DNA of 64,000 nt from Orientallactaga sibirica (lineage: Eukaryota; Chordata; Mammalia; Rodentia; Dipodidae): the NCBI GenBank assembly GCA_036365145.1, contig JAEOAD010000029.1, positions 22,491,001 through 22,555,000 on the forward strand. Direction: 5' to 3'. The first letter of the stretch is position 1. Each line of letters begins with the position of its first letter. Below, in pieces: positions 23,762 through 35,912 of this stretch. The notes below the pieces were generated by a model. It had not been told where the DNA came from, did no database searches, and saw only the letters and a list, made by a program, of their open reading frames with translations. A program made the position numbers and the translations under genes.

Positions 23762-24780
23762 GAGGACTTCTTTTTCTTAGGGATTGACAGGATGCAATAC
23801 AGCTAGTTCATCAAGGAGCTCTACCACTAAGGCTCATGACACATGACACATGCAACTTCAGAAATCAGATACAAATTGTAGTAGTCCCCAATTTAATATG
23901 CAATTGTATACTTCATTGTTCTCTAACCCTCCAGGAGGGTGGGTAACTACTGTTATCTCAGTTAAGATATAAATCCAGAATGAATAAAGCAAAGGCCAGA
24001 TCCAGCTGGCCATGCAGTCCTAAAGGTCACTCACTTAGCTGACTCAAACAGGTTTCAAAATTGTTTGAAATTTAATTGTATTTATTAATTAATTTTGGTT
24101 TTCAGTCTATTCATGATCTATTGTCTGCCTTTTTATTAGAATTATTTAAAAAATGCCTTATGATTTCAGTTTACAATTATCTTCCTTCACCACTATTTTC
24201 CCAACCCCAGCATGCTAAATAACCATGGAGAAGAGTTGAGCTTTGAAAAATAGAGTATTTTGTTTTATCACAGAGATCCTGATATATTAATATCAGAGCA
24301 ACCATTCAAGAACTGATCATTGGTATCAGTTCTGAAGTGCCTTCTCTACACCGTGTTCTTGGGTCAATGCTAGCTTATGAGCTAGTATATCAAGCTACAT
24401 TATTCATAGGAGCTCCCTGTAAGACTAAAACATAGCATCATCTGCTCACAGAATACATACAAGTATGTTCACAGTCCCCACGAAGCCAGTGGTTTTAGAA
24501 AGGCAAGCCAAAACAAAATAAGCACAGTAGGATTTGGATAGAGTCCATGACCAATTTAAAGCATGCTTGCCTGCCTTTGGAGATACTGAAATCCTTAGCA
24601 TCCTATTGGAAATATTTTCAGAATGTTTCAGAATACAATACAAAGTAAATTAAATTCTGATTTTCAGTGGAATTAAACAGCAGGACTACATTGCAGCGTT
24701 AAGCTGGCAGACTTTAGGATTTGTGGATCAATAAAATTAAACAGAATAAATAATTGGAAGACTATGGAGAGTGTCCAGGT

Positions 24781-25267
24781 GTTTGTTTATTTATTTATTT
24801 ATTTATACCAGTGCTGCCAGTACTGTTCCACCACAGAGTGTCTGCTGGGTGGTGAGGTGCCACATCACATCAAAGCCACAAAGGAGCTTATTTAAACAAA
24901 TGGGGGATAAACCAAAAGATAAGCTTGTTACTCTTAATTTTACTGGTTGGAATTCCTTTGTGCAAGAGTCTAACTGCTCTGTTCCTGTGTGCCCCAGGGT
25001 CAGCTTCACCCAGTTAGGCCCAACTAGGAGATCCACAGCTAGCATCAGTGGGCAGCTCTGAGGTCTGGAAAGCACTTCTTGATACCACAGTCTGTCTACA
25101 TCTAGTGTTCGTGTATGCTCATCTGGCCCTCTCCCATTGTCTGCAAGCTTAAACCAACTCAAAGCCATACTTGGAATTCTCTTTGATTTAGACTGTGCTT
25201 CCTTGTGAACCACGTCACAAGGAAGGTGCAAAAACAGTGCTATTGGACCTAGTGATAAGGTTGTCAT
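24781..25267 (-). pseudogene. Unidentified minus-strand open frame, possible processed retrocopy
   Basis: An uninterrupted 154-codon frame (ATG at 25267, stop at 24803-24805) lies in sequence that matches none of the repeat families in the window. Directly after the stop, on the minus strand, comes an A-rich tail of about five AAAT units, as if a polyadenylated RNA had been inserted. I do not recognise the protein; it has no signal peptide, no evident domain and moderate cysteine content (C18-type scattered residues). The frame could be chance in a retrocopied 3' UTR. I found no target-site duplication. No intron or splice signal inside it is evident. Confidence 0.25.
24784..24808. repeat. 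(TTTA)n tract
   Basis: About five ttta units. On the minus strand it looks like an expanded A-rich tail of the adjoining unidentified sequence. Confidence 0.9.
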
Positions 25268-25840
25268 TGCAATTTAAAAAAATGGGGATATGGAAAATTT
25301 TAAGCATATCCCTAAGTAGAGAATATAGAATGTAGAATGACTGTCACATGCTATAATTGAGTTTTAACAGATAAGAACCACTGGCCAGCCTTATTGATTT
25401 TATCCCTTTACTTATTACCCTAGCCCCATATTATAATGAAGCATATACCAACAATTATATCATTTCTTCCTTTGCTCTTCCGGTTATTTATCTTTTTAAT
25501 AGTAACCAACCGTTGTCACACTTTAAAATATGCTAACTCTTGAATAATGGATATTTAACCAAGATTTCAGCATCTTTGGTCTCATAAATGTACTTTAATT
25601 TATGAATTTATTCATTTATATATTTAATATGTTTATAGAATACTTGTACTATTCAAGATACAAGTAAGGTGTATAGTATGTAACCTTTCCTAACCAGCTC
25701 GCCACAGGGATTTTCATTTATGATTATAATGTTTTTATATTTTCTCTATAATTTTCTGGTAATTCTGACTTTAAGGACTGATCTTTTTTTTTTTGGTTGT
25801 ATGTTTGGAAAAAGTCTATCATAGAAACTGTAACATCTTG

Positions 25841-26040
25841 GGCTGGAGAGATGGCTCAGTTATTAAGGTGCTTGCCTGTAAAGCCTAAGGATTCATGTTG
25901 GATTCCCCAGAACCCACATAAAGTCACATGCAGAAGGTGACACCTGTGTCTGGAGTTCGTTTCCAGTGGTTAGAGGCCCTGGCATACCCGTTATCTTTCT
26001 CTCTCCCCCCCTCAAATAAATAGCTAAAATATATAAAAAA
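25841..26040 (+). repeat. tRNA-derived (DIP/B2-like) SINE
   Basis: Forward copy: ggctggagagatggctcagt, tattaaggtgcttgcctgta, ccccagaacccacataaagt, gtgtctggagttcgtttcca, gtggttagaggccctggcat, CT-rich block and A-rich tail. Lacks the extra duplicated segment. Confidence 0.93.
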
Positions 26041-26403
26041 GAAAATTACAACCTATGTTTTCCCATGGGACATATGTTATCCAGTTTGTTTTCTCTCTTT
26101 CTCTAATAGTCATTCACTAACTAATTCATTAACACTGCAGTGATTTTCTTACAGAGATGCAAGAAAATATTATTGTAAGACCTAGTCTCTGGAATATTTG
26201 AAGCTTTCATGTTGTTACTGACAATGCCATACTTCATGTGTACATGTGTGTGTGTGTTTTACATTGTGCTCCCATGTGCAAAGGCAAGAGGAGAACATCA
26301 GGTGTCTTCTTCCATCACTGACCTGCATATTTCCTTGACCAGTGAGCCCCAGTAATTCCCAGGTCACTGTCTCCCTGTAGGACTATTACATAGGCATGTA
26401 TAA

Positions 26404-26489
26404 CTTTTTTTTATAGGTGCTGGGAAATTGAACTCAGGGTTTCTCATAAGTGGCAAGTGCTTTTACATGCTAAGCCATCTACTCAGCCC
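26404..26489 (-). repeat. Partial tRNA-derived SINE
   Basis: Only the head-proximal 85 bases remain: gaaattgaactcagggtttc, gcaagtgcttttacatgcta, agccatctactcagccca. Confidence 0.65.
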
Positions 26490-26552
26490 ATTTCACACTT
26501 TTAAACATTGTCCACTGCTTTCAAAGGTGTGATCACATCTCTCTTACATTCT

Positions 26553-27897
26553 TTTTTTTAATTTTAATTATTATTTTTATTGACTTTTAATCTTACATAC
26601 CAAAAAAACCCCACCTGATATTTCCCTCCCCTCCCCCATTCCACTTTAGAACTCCAGTCTCCATCATATCCCCTCCCTCTCTCCATTAGTCTCTCTCCTA
26701 ATTTGATGACATCATCTTTCTCTTCTATTTTGAGGGTCTTGCAAAGGTATTGCTAGGCACTACAAGATCATGGATATCGAAGCCAATTTCTGTCTGGGCA
26801 GTTGCATTATAAGAGGTCATATCCTTCCTTTGGCTCTTCCATTCTATCCGCCCCCTCTTCCGCAATGGTCCCTGAGCCATTGGAGGGTGTGACAGAGGTG
26901 TTTCAGTGCTCGGCACTCCTCCATCCCTTCTTCTCAGCACTACGTTGCCTTTTGGGTCATCCCAGTGGTCATCACCATCTGAAAAGAGAAGCTTCTCTAG
27001 CCAGAAGTGAGAGTAGCATTAATATGTGAACATGAACATTTAGTGTAGTGTCCCCAGGGCAGCTTGGCGGGAATAATATATACATTTAGTTAGACATGAG
27101 CAGGCTTATACCCCCAAGGCTCATGACCTCACCTTCCATAGACTTTTACTTAGGTTTTTCAGTACCAGATATGTATTCCCTCCCGTAGAGAGGGCCTTCA
27201 GTCCAATTATGGAGCGGTTGGTTACCCCAAGAGCAGACACACCACTATTGCACCTGTTCAGTCATTGGGCCTGTCTGGCCAAGCTTGAATATTCAGCATC
27301 CACTGTTTTCACTGTTGATGGCTTCTGTCTCCCATAAGCTGCGTGCAGTGCAGCTTTTTCTAGCTTTCAGTTGGCTGGTCTACAGGGAGAAGGTTTTCTG
27401 CTTAGCACCAGCTTGCTTTCTCAGTGACCTTGCCTCTCAGGCATGAGATTTCTTCAGCAATAGGGTCTTACTATCTGTTTCTCTAGGGAAACCAAGGGCT
27501 TTGGCAAAAGCCTTAATGTTTTGGAGGCTACCGGGACCTCCTTGGCCAACAACTCACTGAAAGGTATTCCATCCCAGGTACTGAGAATTTTCTAGTAACA
27601 GTCTACATCTTCTAGACGTGCCCTTATTCAAAAAAGTAATTTTACATATATCTTATTGATAATATCTTGAGTTTAGATTGACCCACCCCCTGCCCTTTTT
27701 GTATGCATTCTGTTCCCATGGCCTCGCTTAGGCCATTCCCCTCCCTGTACTCAGTTCTTCTACTTATATATGTGTATTACCATACACTTAAGTCCTTCCC
27801 TTTCTTCCCTCCCTTATAGCCTTTTACCTGCTTACTGGTTTCTGGTACCTATTTTTGGTTCCAGTTCACACACAAGTCTATACATTGGTAGCTAGGA
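26553..27897 (-). other. L1 3' UTR of the full-length element
   Basis: 1.35 kb of non-coding L1 sequence between the ORF2 stop and the A-rich end. Homologous blocks recur at 11471-12598, 14621-14866 and 52945-54002, which defines one L1 3' UTR type; a second type is at 19845-21200 and 44500-45880. Small frames here are chance. Confidence 0.88.
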
Positions 27898-29413
27898 TCA
27901 ACATATGAGAGAGAACATGTGACGTTTGGCTTTCTGAGCCTGAGTTACCTCACTAAGTATAATCCTTTCCAGATCCATCCATTTCCCTGCAAATTTCATA
28001 ATTTCATTTTTCTTTACCGCTGAATAGAACTCCATTGTGTAAATGTAACACATCTTTATTATCCAATCATCTGTGGAGGGACATCTAGGCTGCTTCCATT
28101 TCCTAGCTATTGTGAGTAGAGCACCAATAAACATGGTTTTGCAAGTATCTCTAAGGAAGTGAGAAGAGTCCTCTGGATATATGCCTAGGAGTGCTATAGC
28201 TGGATCATATGGTAAATCTATTTCTAGCTGTCTCAAGAACCTCCACACTGATTTCCACAGTGGCTGGACCAGCTTACATTCCCACCAACAGTGTAGAAGT
28301 GTTTTTGTTTTTCCGCATCCACGCCAACACTTATTGTCATTTGTTTTCTTGATGGCAGCCATTCTGACAGGAGTGAAATGGAATCTCAAAGTGGTTTTAA
28401 TTTGCATTTCCCTGATGGCTAAGGATGTAGAACATTTTTTTAGATGTTTATATGCCATCTGTATTTCATCTTCCGTGAATTCTCTATTTAGTTCCGTAGC
28501 CCATTTTTTAACTGGGTTGTTTGAATTCTTGTTATTCTGTTTTTTGAGTTTTTGTATATTCTGGATATTAATCCTCTGTCAGATGTACAACTGGCAGAGA
28601 TTTTCTCCCATTCTGTAGGTTGTCTTTTTGCTCTATTCACAATGTCCTTTGCTGTACAAAAGCTTTGTAATTTCATAAGGTCCCAGTGGTTGATTAGTGG
28701 TTTTATTCTCTGAGCTATTGGAATTATATTCAGAAAGTCCTTGCCTATTCCAATATGTTGAAGAGTTTCCCCTAATTTTTCCTCTAGCAGTTTCAGAGTT
28801 TCAGGTCTGATATTAAGGTCCCTTACCCATTTGGACTTGACTCTTGTGCAAGGAGAGAGGCAAGGATCTATGTTTATCCTTTTACATACCGATGTCCAAT
28901 TTTCCCAGCACCACTTGTTAAAGAGGCTACCTTTTCTCCAATGAATATTTTTGGCATTTTTGTCAAAAATCAGGTAGCTGTAGCTGCCTGGATTAATATT
29001 TGGGTCTTCTATTCTGTTCCATTGATCTACCTGTCTGTCCTTGTGCCAGTACCATGCTGTTTTTGTTACTATGGCTTTGTAGTATAACTTAAAATTGGGT
29101 ATGGTTATACCACCTGCCTGATTTTTGTTACGCAAAATTGTTTTGGCTATTCAAGGTTTTTTTGTGTTTCCAGATGAATTTTAGTATTGTTTTTTTCTAT
29201 TTCTGTGAAGAATTCTATTGGGATTTTAATAGGGATCGCCTTAAATGTGTAGATTGCTTTTGGTAAGATTGACATTTTCACAATATTGATTCTTCCAATC
29301 CAGGAGCATGGAATGTCTTTCCATTTTCTTGTGTCTTCTGCAATTTGTCGCTCGAGTTTTTTAAAGTTCTCATTGTAGAGATCCTTCACTTTCTTGGTTA
29401 AGTTTATTCCAAG

Positions 29414-29450
<37 letters not shown>

Positions 29451-31742
29451 TGAATGGGAGAGATTCCCTGATTTCATCCTCTGCATGTTTGTTGTTAGTG
29501 TATAGAAAAGCTACTGATTTTTATTTTGTATCCTGCTACATTGATAAAAGTGTTTATCAGCTCTAACAGTTTGCTGGTAGAGTCTTTAGGGTCTGTTATG
29601 TATAGAATCATATCATCTGCAAATAATGATAATTTGACCTCTTCCCTTCTGATTTGTATCCCCTTTATGAGTGTCTCTTGCCTTATTGCTATGACTAAGA
29701 CTTCTAGTACTATATTAAATAATAGTGGGGAAAGTGGACACCCTTGTCTTGTTCCTGAATTTAGAGGAAAAGCTTCAAGTTTTTCTCCATTTAGTATTAT
29801 GTTGGCTGAAGGTTTGTCATAAATAGCTTTTATTATGTTGAGATATGTTCCTTCTATTCCAAGTTTCTGTAGTACTTTCACCATGAAGGGGTGTTGGATT
29901 TTGTCAAATGCCTTTTCTGCATCTATTGAGATGACCATGTGACTTTTGTCCTTCAGACCATTTATATGGTGTATTACATTTATGGATTTGCGTATGTTGA
30001 ACCATCCCTGCATCTCTGGGATAAAGCCTACTTGGTCAGGGTGAATAATCTTTATGATATATTCTTGTATTCTGTTTGCCAGTATTTTGTTGAGAATTTT
30101 TGCATCTATGTTCATGAGGGAGATTGGTCTATAATTTTCTTTATTTGATCTGTCTTTGTCTGGTTTGGGTATCAGGGTGATGCTGGCTTCATAAAAGTAT
30201 TTTGGTAGAATTCCTTCCTCTTCTATTTTATGGAAAAGTTTGAGAAGCATTGGTGTTAGATCTTCTTGGAATGTCTGGTAAAATTCAGCAGTGAATCCAT
30301 CTGGGCCTGGGCTTTTTCTAGTTGAGAGACTTTTTATGACGGCTTGGATCTCTGTAGTTGTTATAGGTCTATTTAAATGGTTTATCTCATCTTGACTTAA
30401 TTTTGGTAGGTCATATAAATCAAGGAAATCATCCATTTCTTTCAGGTTTTCAAACTTAGAGGCATATATATTCTTAAAGTATGTCGTTTGATTTTCTGAG
30501 TTTCTTTGGTATCTGTTGTGATGTTGCCTTTTTCATCTCTAATTTTATCAATTTTTGTCTCTTCTCTCTTTCTTTTGGTCAGATTTGCTAAGGGTTTGTC
30601 AATCTTGTTAATCCTTTCAAAGAACCAACTCTTTGTTTCATTGATTTTTTTGATTGTTTTTTTGGCTTCCATCTCATTAATTTCTGCCCTAACCTTTATT
30701 ATTTCTTCCCGTCTACTGATTTTTGGTTTGCCTTGTTCTTCTCTTTCCAAGGCCTTAAGGTGAAGCATTAAATTGTTTAGTTGTGAACTCTCTAATTTCT
30801 TAATATAGGCACTTAGAGATATAAATTTCCCTCGTAGGTCTGCCTTCATTGTGTCCCAAAGTATTCTCATCATCATTTGATTCTATGAATTTCTTGATTT
30901 CCTGTTTAATTTCTTCAATGACCCATACATCATTCAATAATGTACTGTTTAGTCTCCATGAATTTCTGTATGCTCTGTAGTTTTTCTTGTTGTTGATTTG
31001 CAGTTTAATCCCATTGTGGTCAGATAGCATACAAGGGATTATTTCAATTTTCCTGTATTTGTTAAGATTTGATTTGTGTCCTATCATATGGTCTATTTTA
31101 GAGAATGTCCCATGTGCCGCTGAGAAGAATGTATATTCTGCAGTATTTGGATGGAATGTTCTGTATATATCTGTTAGGTCTATTTGTTCCATGATATCAT
31201 TTAATGCAAATGTCTCTCTATTTTTTGTTGGGTAGACCTGTCAAGTGATGAGAGCAGGGTATTGAAGTCTCCCACTACTATTGTGTTAGGTGTTATCTCT
31301 GACCTTAAGTCTGATAGTGTTTGTTTGATGTAATTGGGGGTCCCCGTGTTGGGAGCATAAATGTTTAGGATTGTGATATCCTCCTGTTGGAGTGTTCCTT
31401 TAATCAGTATAAAGTGACCTGCTTTATCTCTCCTCACTAATGTTGGTTTGAAGTCTATCCTGTCAGAATTAGGATGGCAACCCCTGCTTGTTTTCTAGGC
31501 CCATTTGCTTGAAATACCTTTTTCCAACTTTTCACCCTAAGAATGTTTCTATCTTTTAATGAGAGATGAGTTTCCTGGAGGCAACAGATGGTAGGATCCT
31601 GCTTTTTAATCCAGTCTGCAAGTCTATGTCTTTTGGTTGGGGCATTGAGGCCATTGATATTAAGAGTTATTATTGAAAGATATGTATTTGATCTGTCCAT
31701 TTTTCTTGTTTTGTACTTCTTCCTGGTTTTCATTTTACTCAC
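27898..31742 (-). pseudogene. L1 ORF2 (endonuclease-reverse transcriptase), frameshifted
   Basis: About 3.8 kb, the length expected for a 1,270-residue LINE-1 ORF2p. In order: endonuclease (CCLQETHLSLKD near 31600, VVGDFNTLLSSLDR near 31260, AAHGTFSKIDHMIGHK near 31120), reverse transcriptase ([14 protein letters not shown] near 30310, the catalytic block FADDMILYI at 29597-29623), and the cysteine-rich C terminus ([18 protein letters not shown] near 28330). The frame is split into at least eight pieces: 31742-31455, 31437-31201, 31192-30800, 30876-30442, 30436-29495, 29389-29147, 29135-28488, 28458-27898. A 34-base homopolymer at 29416-29449 is one of the breaks. No active protein can be made from this copy as it stands. 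Confidence 0.95.
29416..29449. repeat. 34-base poly-T inside L1 ORF2
   Basis: Pure T run (poly-A in L1 sense). The matching region of other L1s codes for lysine/asparagine-rich residues, so this looks like slippage expansion of a short A run. It shifts the ORF2 frame just after the reverse transcriptase core. Confidence 0.95.
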
Positions 31743-31756
31743 TTGTTCTAACTGTT

Positions 31757-32831
31757 GAGTATGATTTCTTTTTTCCTATTTCCTGCTGTGTGTGTTTTGC
31801 TTTTTCTTCAGCATGAATGATTCCTGCAAGTATTTTCTGTAGAGCTGGTTTAGTTGCCATAAATTCCTTTAGCCTGTCTTTGTTGCGGAATGTCCTTATT
31901 TCTCATCAATTTGGATAGGAAGCTTTGCAGGATAAAGTAATCTTGGTTGACATTTTTTATCTTTCAGAACTTGGAATACATCACTCCAGGCCCTTCTGGC
32001 TTTTAAGGTTTGTGTTGAGTAATCTGCTGTGACCCTGATGGGTTTCCCCTTAAATGTCATTTGCTTTTTCTCTCTAACTGCTTTCAATATATTTTCTTAG
32101 GTTTGCGTATTTAGTAGTTTAATTATAACATGGCGAGAAGAGGATCTTTCTAGGTTTTGTCTGTTTGGTGTTCTAAATGCTTCTTGTATCTGCATTGGCA
32201 TTTCTTTCCCAATTTGGGGAAATTTTTCTTCTATTATTTTGTGGAAAACACCTACTAAGCCTCTGGATTGAAATGCTTCCCCTTCTGCTATACCTTGAAT
32301 TCTTATGTTTGATCTTTTCATAGTGTCCCGCATGTCTTGGAGTTCCCATTCATACCTTTCTATTAGCTTGTCTTTCTCTTTGTTGGACTGTGATAGATCT
32401 GCCACCTGGTCTTCTAGTTTAGATATTCTGTCCTCTCCTTCATCCATTCTACTAGTGAGACTTTCCACAGAGTTTTTTATTTCACGGACTGTGTTCTTCA
32501 GGGCTAGGATTTCAGCCTGTTTTTTCTTCAGTAGTTCTATTTCCTTATTCATGTCCTCTAATGACCTTTTTATTTCATTAAACTGTTTCTCTGTAATCTC
32601 CTTCAACAGTTTGTTTTCTTCTCTAAATCCTTTGTTTTCTTCTCGGATTGCTTTCATTTCTTCTTTCATTTCTTTGAGCATAGATATCATCATTCCGTTG
32701 AAATCTTTGTCAGGAATTTCATCTAAAACAGTCTCATTGGTGAACCATTCTGATGGATTTGTAATTTTTGGTGGGATTGCATTGTCTTGATTCTTTGTGT
32801 TTCTTGTATTATAATGTAGTGACTTATGCAT
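31757..32831 (-). pseudogene. L1 ORF1 (RNA-binding chaperone), frameshifted
   Basis: The first frame (32831-32097, 244 codons) has a long heptad-type coiled coil (about residues 50-165, rich in E, K, L and I; for example RMDEGEDRISKLEDQVADL), then the RNA-recognition domain beginning RSNIRIQGIAEGE. The C-terminal domain continues in another frame at 32087-31896 (ADYSTQTLKARRAW) and again to about 31757. ORF1p of L1 forms trimers that coat L1 RNA. Two frameshifts separate the domains, so the copy is inactive. Confidence 0.94.
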
Positions 32832-34021
32832 CCTGGATTGATTTGATGCTTAGGTTTTCTATTTATCTTCAGTGTTCTTAGGTGTTGTGATCCACCTTTA
32901 TATAATTTCAGGATATGAGTTTAAAGTGTCAAGTATAGCACTTGTTCATAAGTAGAAGTACTCCTAGCTGTTGAGTTTGCTTGTTAAGCAAGTATTGTAG
33001 TGGACTGGTGGAACAATTTAGAGGCAAGTTCTAAACTTCAACAGAGCAAAATCCACATTCAATTAATATGAACACAGAGCATACAAGTGTGACAATTGAG
33101 ACATACAGTCCTATAGGGTCAAAATCCCTAAGGGCATGTGATGGTCCACCCCCTTAGTCCTGTCAGCTTGGGAATCAGACCCTGTCCTCAATAATAACTG
33201 AAGCAAAAGATAAAGGCCCTTTAAATCTATAAGTACTACAGATAGCAATATTCAACCCCTCATATTCAGCTTATTTGAAAATGGTAAAGCCACCCACAAA
33301 TATGTAATACATACCCTGTCTTGACCTGGAAAGAGTGGTTAGCACTTCCATTGCAGGCCTTTGTTATCTTTTGGTGTGGCTTTTAAACTCACCAATGCTG
33401 GGTGCCCACCTCGTTCCCTGAGCTGTGGAGCTTGGGTCAGGTATGCTGGGTCCGCTGTTGGCGATGTGGATCAGATCTGCCCCTAGTTGTTGCTCGATTC
33501 TACCAGTTCCCTGGGGAACTGATGGTTGGGGGATTGGCAAGTTCAGGAAGCCTGTAGCAGCTCACGGTGTGTGTCTCTTTCAGTAGCTCTGCAGATTTTC
33601 CTTTGATTTCTGGGTTCTGTGAGGAGACTGATGAGGTTGAAAAGTCCCCCCCTTTTTTTTTGTTTGTTTGGGTGGTGTTTGCAGCGGAAGCTCAGAGGGG
33701 CTTAGCTTATCTGGGTGGCAGCTTTGAACCGAGGGTTGGCGCGGATCTGCTGGGGAGCCTGCTGAGTGAAGCAGAACTGCTGGGGTGCCCTCGGTGTGGT
33801 GCGGAGCCAGCAGATGGGGAGCCCGCGGATGGGGAGCCCGTGGATGGGGAGCAAGCTGCCGGGGACCGCACTCTCCACAGTGGGTTTCTGGCTGTCTTCT
33901 GCTTTTCTGCTATTTCCCGGAGAAAATATTCTGCTCTCTTCCTCAGAAGAGTGTAGTGTTTCTTGATTCCCTCCCTGATCCGGTTTGGCGTGGCTCCTAT
34001 GCCGCCATCTTACCCAGAAGC
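32832..34021 (-). promoter_or_regulatory. L1 5' UTR / putative L1 promoter region
   Basis: About 1.19 kb between ORF1 and the target duplication. The outer 400 bases are CpG- and GC-richer than the surrounding intron and include three near-identical 15-base units (gatggggagcccgcg type) at about 33813-33858. By position this is the internal promoter of the L1, which would transcribe away from the Ctnna2 exons. Activity is inferred from family biology only. Confidence 0.7.
33813..33858. repeat. Three-copy 15-bp GC-rich tandem repeat in L1 5' UTR
   Basis: The unit gatggggagcccgcg occurs as gatggggagcccgcg, gatggggagcccgtg and gatggggagcaagct. It may be a small monomer-like array of the L1 5' end. 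Confidence 0.88.
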
Positions 34022-35912
34022 TCACATCTCTCTTACATTCTAAAAAGTATGGTAAAGAGTACAAGAGCTATCATATAAACCTATTTCAAGGAATACAAAA
34101 CATGTTCAACAACAGGTGTAGAAAGAATGCAATCAAAAATAAATGGCAGCTTTAAATAATGTGTTTCTGGAAAGCATCCATTATCATGATTTTCTCTTAC
34201 TATCAAGGAAATGAAACATTGTATTCTGGGCTCACACCAAGAATCAGAATGCTAACAGTCATTTTTAACTCATTAAATAAAGGTTATGGAACACCTATTT
34301 CATGTGGGGTGTGTTTGACACTTGGGATATACATGGAATAAAATTATAAAACAGAGATATAAGAAAGAAGAATCAAGATATAGAATGGAAAAAATAAAGT
34401 ACAGCAAAAATAAATTAGTCCTGCAGCATTAGTCTCTGTGTGCCTTTTAAAAAGCTTTATACCCCAGGGCATTTAGACTCCTTTTCTGTGAGTCGTAGAA
34501 TTTTATTTTTTTCAGACTTGTTTTGAAAACTAAATGTGATGTTAAAAATCATCTGAAGAAAAAAAAATGAAGTCTAGGTGATTTGAGACTAGATAAGATT
34601 GGTCACTCATTTAAGCTTTGAATTTTCCTAGAATATATTCTTACTGTAATAGATGTAGTAGAGTTCCTTCATGTTTCTTAAAAGCTTCAAAAGGGACCTT
34701 TACTCTGATGATGTATTGAAGTAATCTTTGAAAATATTCTTGGCCTCATTTACTCAGCTCACATTACAGCATCTGCCCAGCTTATTTCATTGATAAGAAC
34801 ACAGTGTTGTGTGTAGAGGAGATCACAAAGGATGTTAGAGTCTGAGCCTCCTGATTTCTAGCTCTGTGCTCCTCCTACTTCTCTACATTGTCTGTCTCTG
34901 GTTTCTTTCACATTAGGAGATATGCATATGTGTGGTGCATTTTAATTTCTCTGAGCATTAAACCATCTCCCTGGAAGCAGCCTGGTTTTGGAGGCTAGAG
35001 GTGAGCTAAGTATAAAAGAGCAGGGGAAGTAGAAATACCAGGGGATTGTCCCTCTGCTAATCACTTGTTCTAGTTGTCCTGCTGCCACTGCCCTGGCTGC
35101 CCTTTTCCTCCCTTTTTGCCTCTCTAATTCTCAATCTTCTGTCTTCTTGACACCTGTCTGATGAGACAAATCAGTGTTTTATGACAGCTTTGCTTTGCTG
35201 TTGACCTTGGCCAGTCAATTTGACCTTGTATTACCAATGCTCCTTGATTAGAAAGAATAATATAATTTGACTGTGTGGCCTGGGAAGGTAAATTACTTCA
35301 GCTTTTTTGGTTCATTTAGTGTTTTTGAAAATCAAATGTGTACACCTTTATGGTGGACTTGCACCACCTAATTTTCTATATGCCTCACTCCTGCCTAAGG
35401 ATCATACGGCCTTACGACACATCTATCTCATGTACTCTGATGCCATCTAATTGTGTACAAAGCACTCTAACTCAGCATGTGATAGGATCTCTTAGATCTA
35501 AAGCACTGTTTGCTCTATTTCTCTCACTGGATGGTTTAAGGATGGGTATGACTGTTGAAGATCACAGTATCCTGTCTACACCTTGTGATGAGTCTTCAGA
35601 GTCTCATGAGTGGGTGAAGAGCAGTCAGGGTCTAAGAATATAGGTGAAAAATTTCAAAGAAAATCAGTTAAAAGTTATCAGATGAAATGAAAACTAAATG
35701 AATCATTCATTTGATATTAGCAGTTTAACATTCTGGCAGACATGCCTAAATTAGCAAGCAAAATAGTAATCCTTGGTTTAACAAAGAAGAGAGTCTTGTC
35801 ACACTGAAAGGATGCTCCTGGAATTGACACTTTCCAGAGAAGGTCCAAGACTATAACTGCACTCTTCCCTTTTGTCTCCATCCAATTTTCACCTGAGATC
35901 TCTTCCATACAG

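Larger units (their letters stand above)
26533..34041 (-). mobile_element. Full-length L1 with 20-bp target-site duplication
   Basis: The element itself is 26553-34021 (7.47 kb), read on the minus strand: 5' UTR (34021-32832), ORF1 (32831-about 31757), ORF2 (about 31742-27898), 3' UTR (27897-26553) and a short A-rich end. Both sides carry the same 20 bases, tcacatctctcttacattct (26533-26552 and 34022-34041), so the insertion is complete. The undamaged duplication suggests a fairly recent event, but both frames are broken by frameshifts and the A-tail is short. It is the best reference for the other L1 pieces in the window. Confidence 0.97.
1..35912 (+). other. Ctnna2: Ctnna2 intron (3' part), upstream of the first visible exon
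   Basis: The first recognised exon starts at 35913, and no frame upstream resembles the preceding alpha-catenin exon, so about 35.9 kb of the window is the 3' part of one large intron. It holds the repeats listed separately. The stretches 1-2390, 2431-3700, 4461-5170, 8010-8930, 9450-10600, 14870-16550, 17350-18060, 24000-24780, 25270-25840 and 34042-35912 show no gene or repeat that I recognise apart from minor simple tracts. Very short or non-coding exons could be missed by eye. Confidence 0.8.

Noticed and set aside
28181..28618. 145-codon + strand frame
   Set aside because: Antisense shadow of L1 ORF2 C-terminal region.
32305..32790. 161-codon serine-rich + strand frame
   Set aside because: Antisense shadow of the L1 ORF1 coiled coil.
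33567..34064. Overlapping frames of 97-129 codons on both strands
   Set aside because: They fall in the GC-rich L1 5' UTR, where stop codons are rare; no domain and no conserved counterpart in other L1 copies here.
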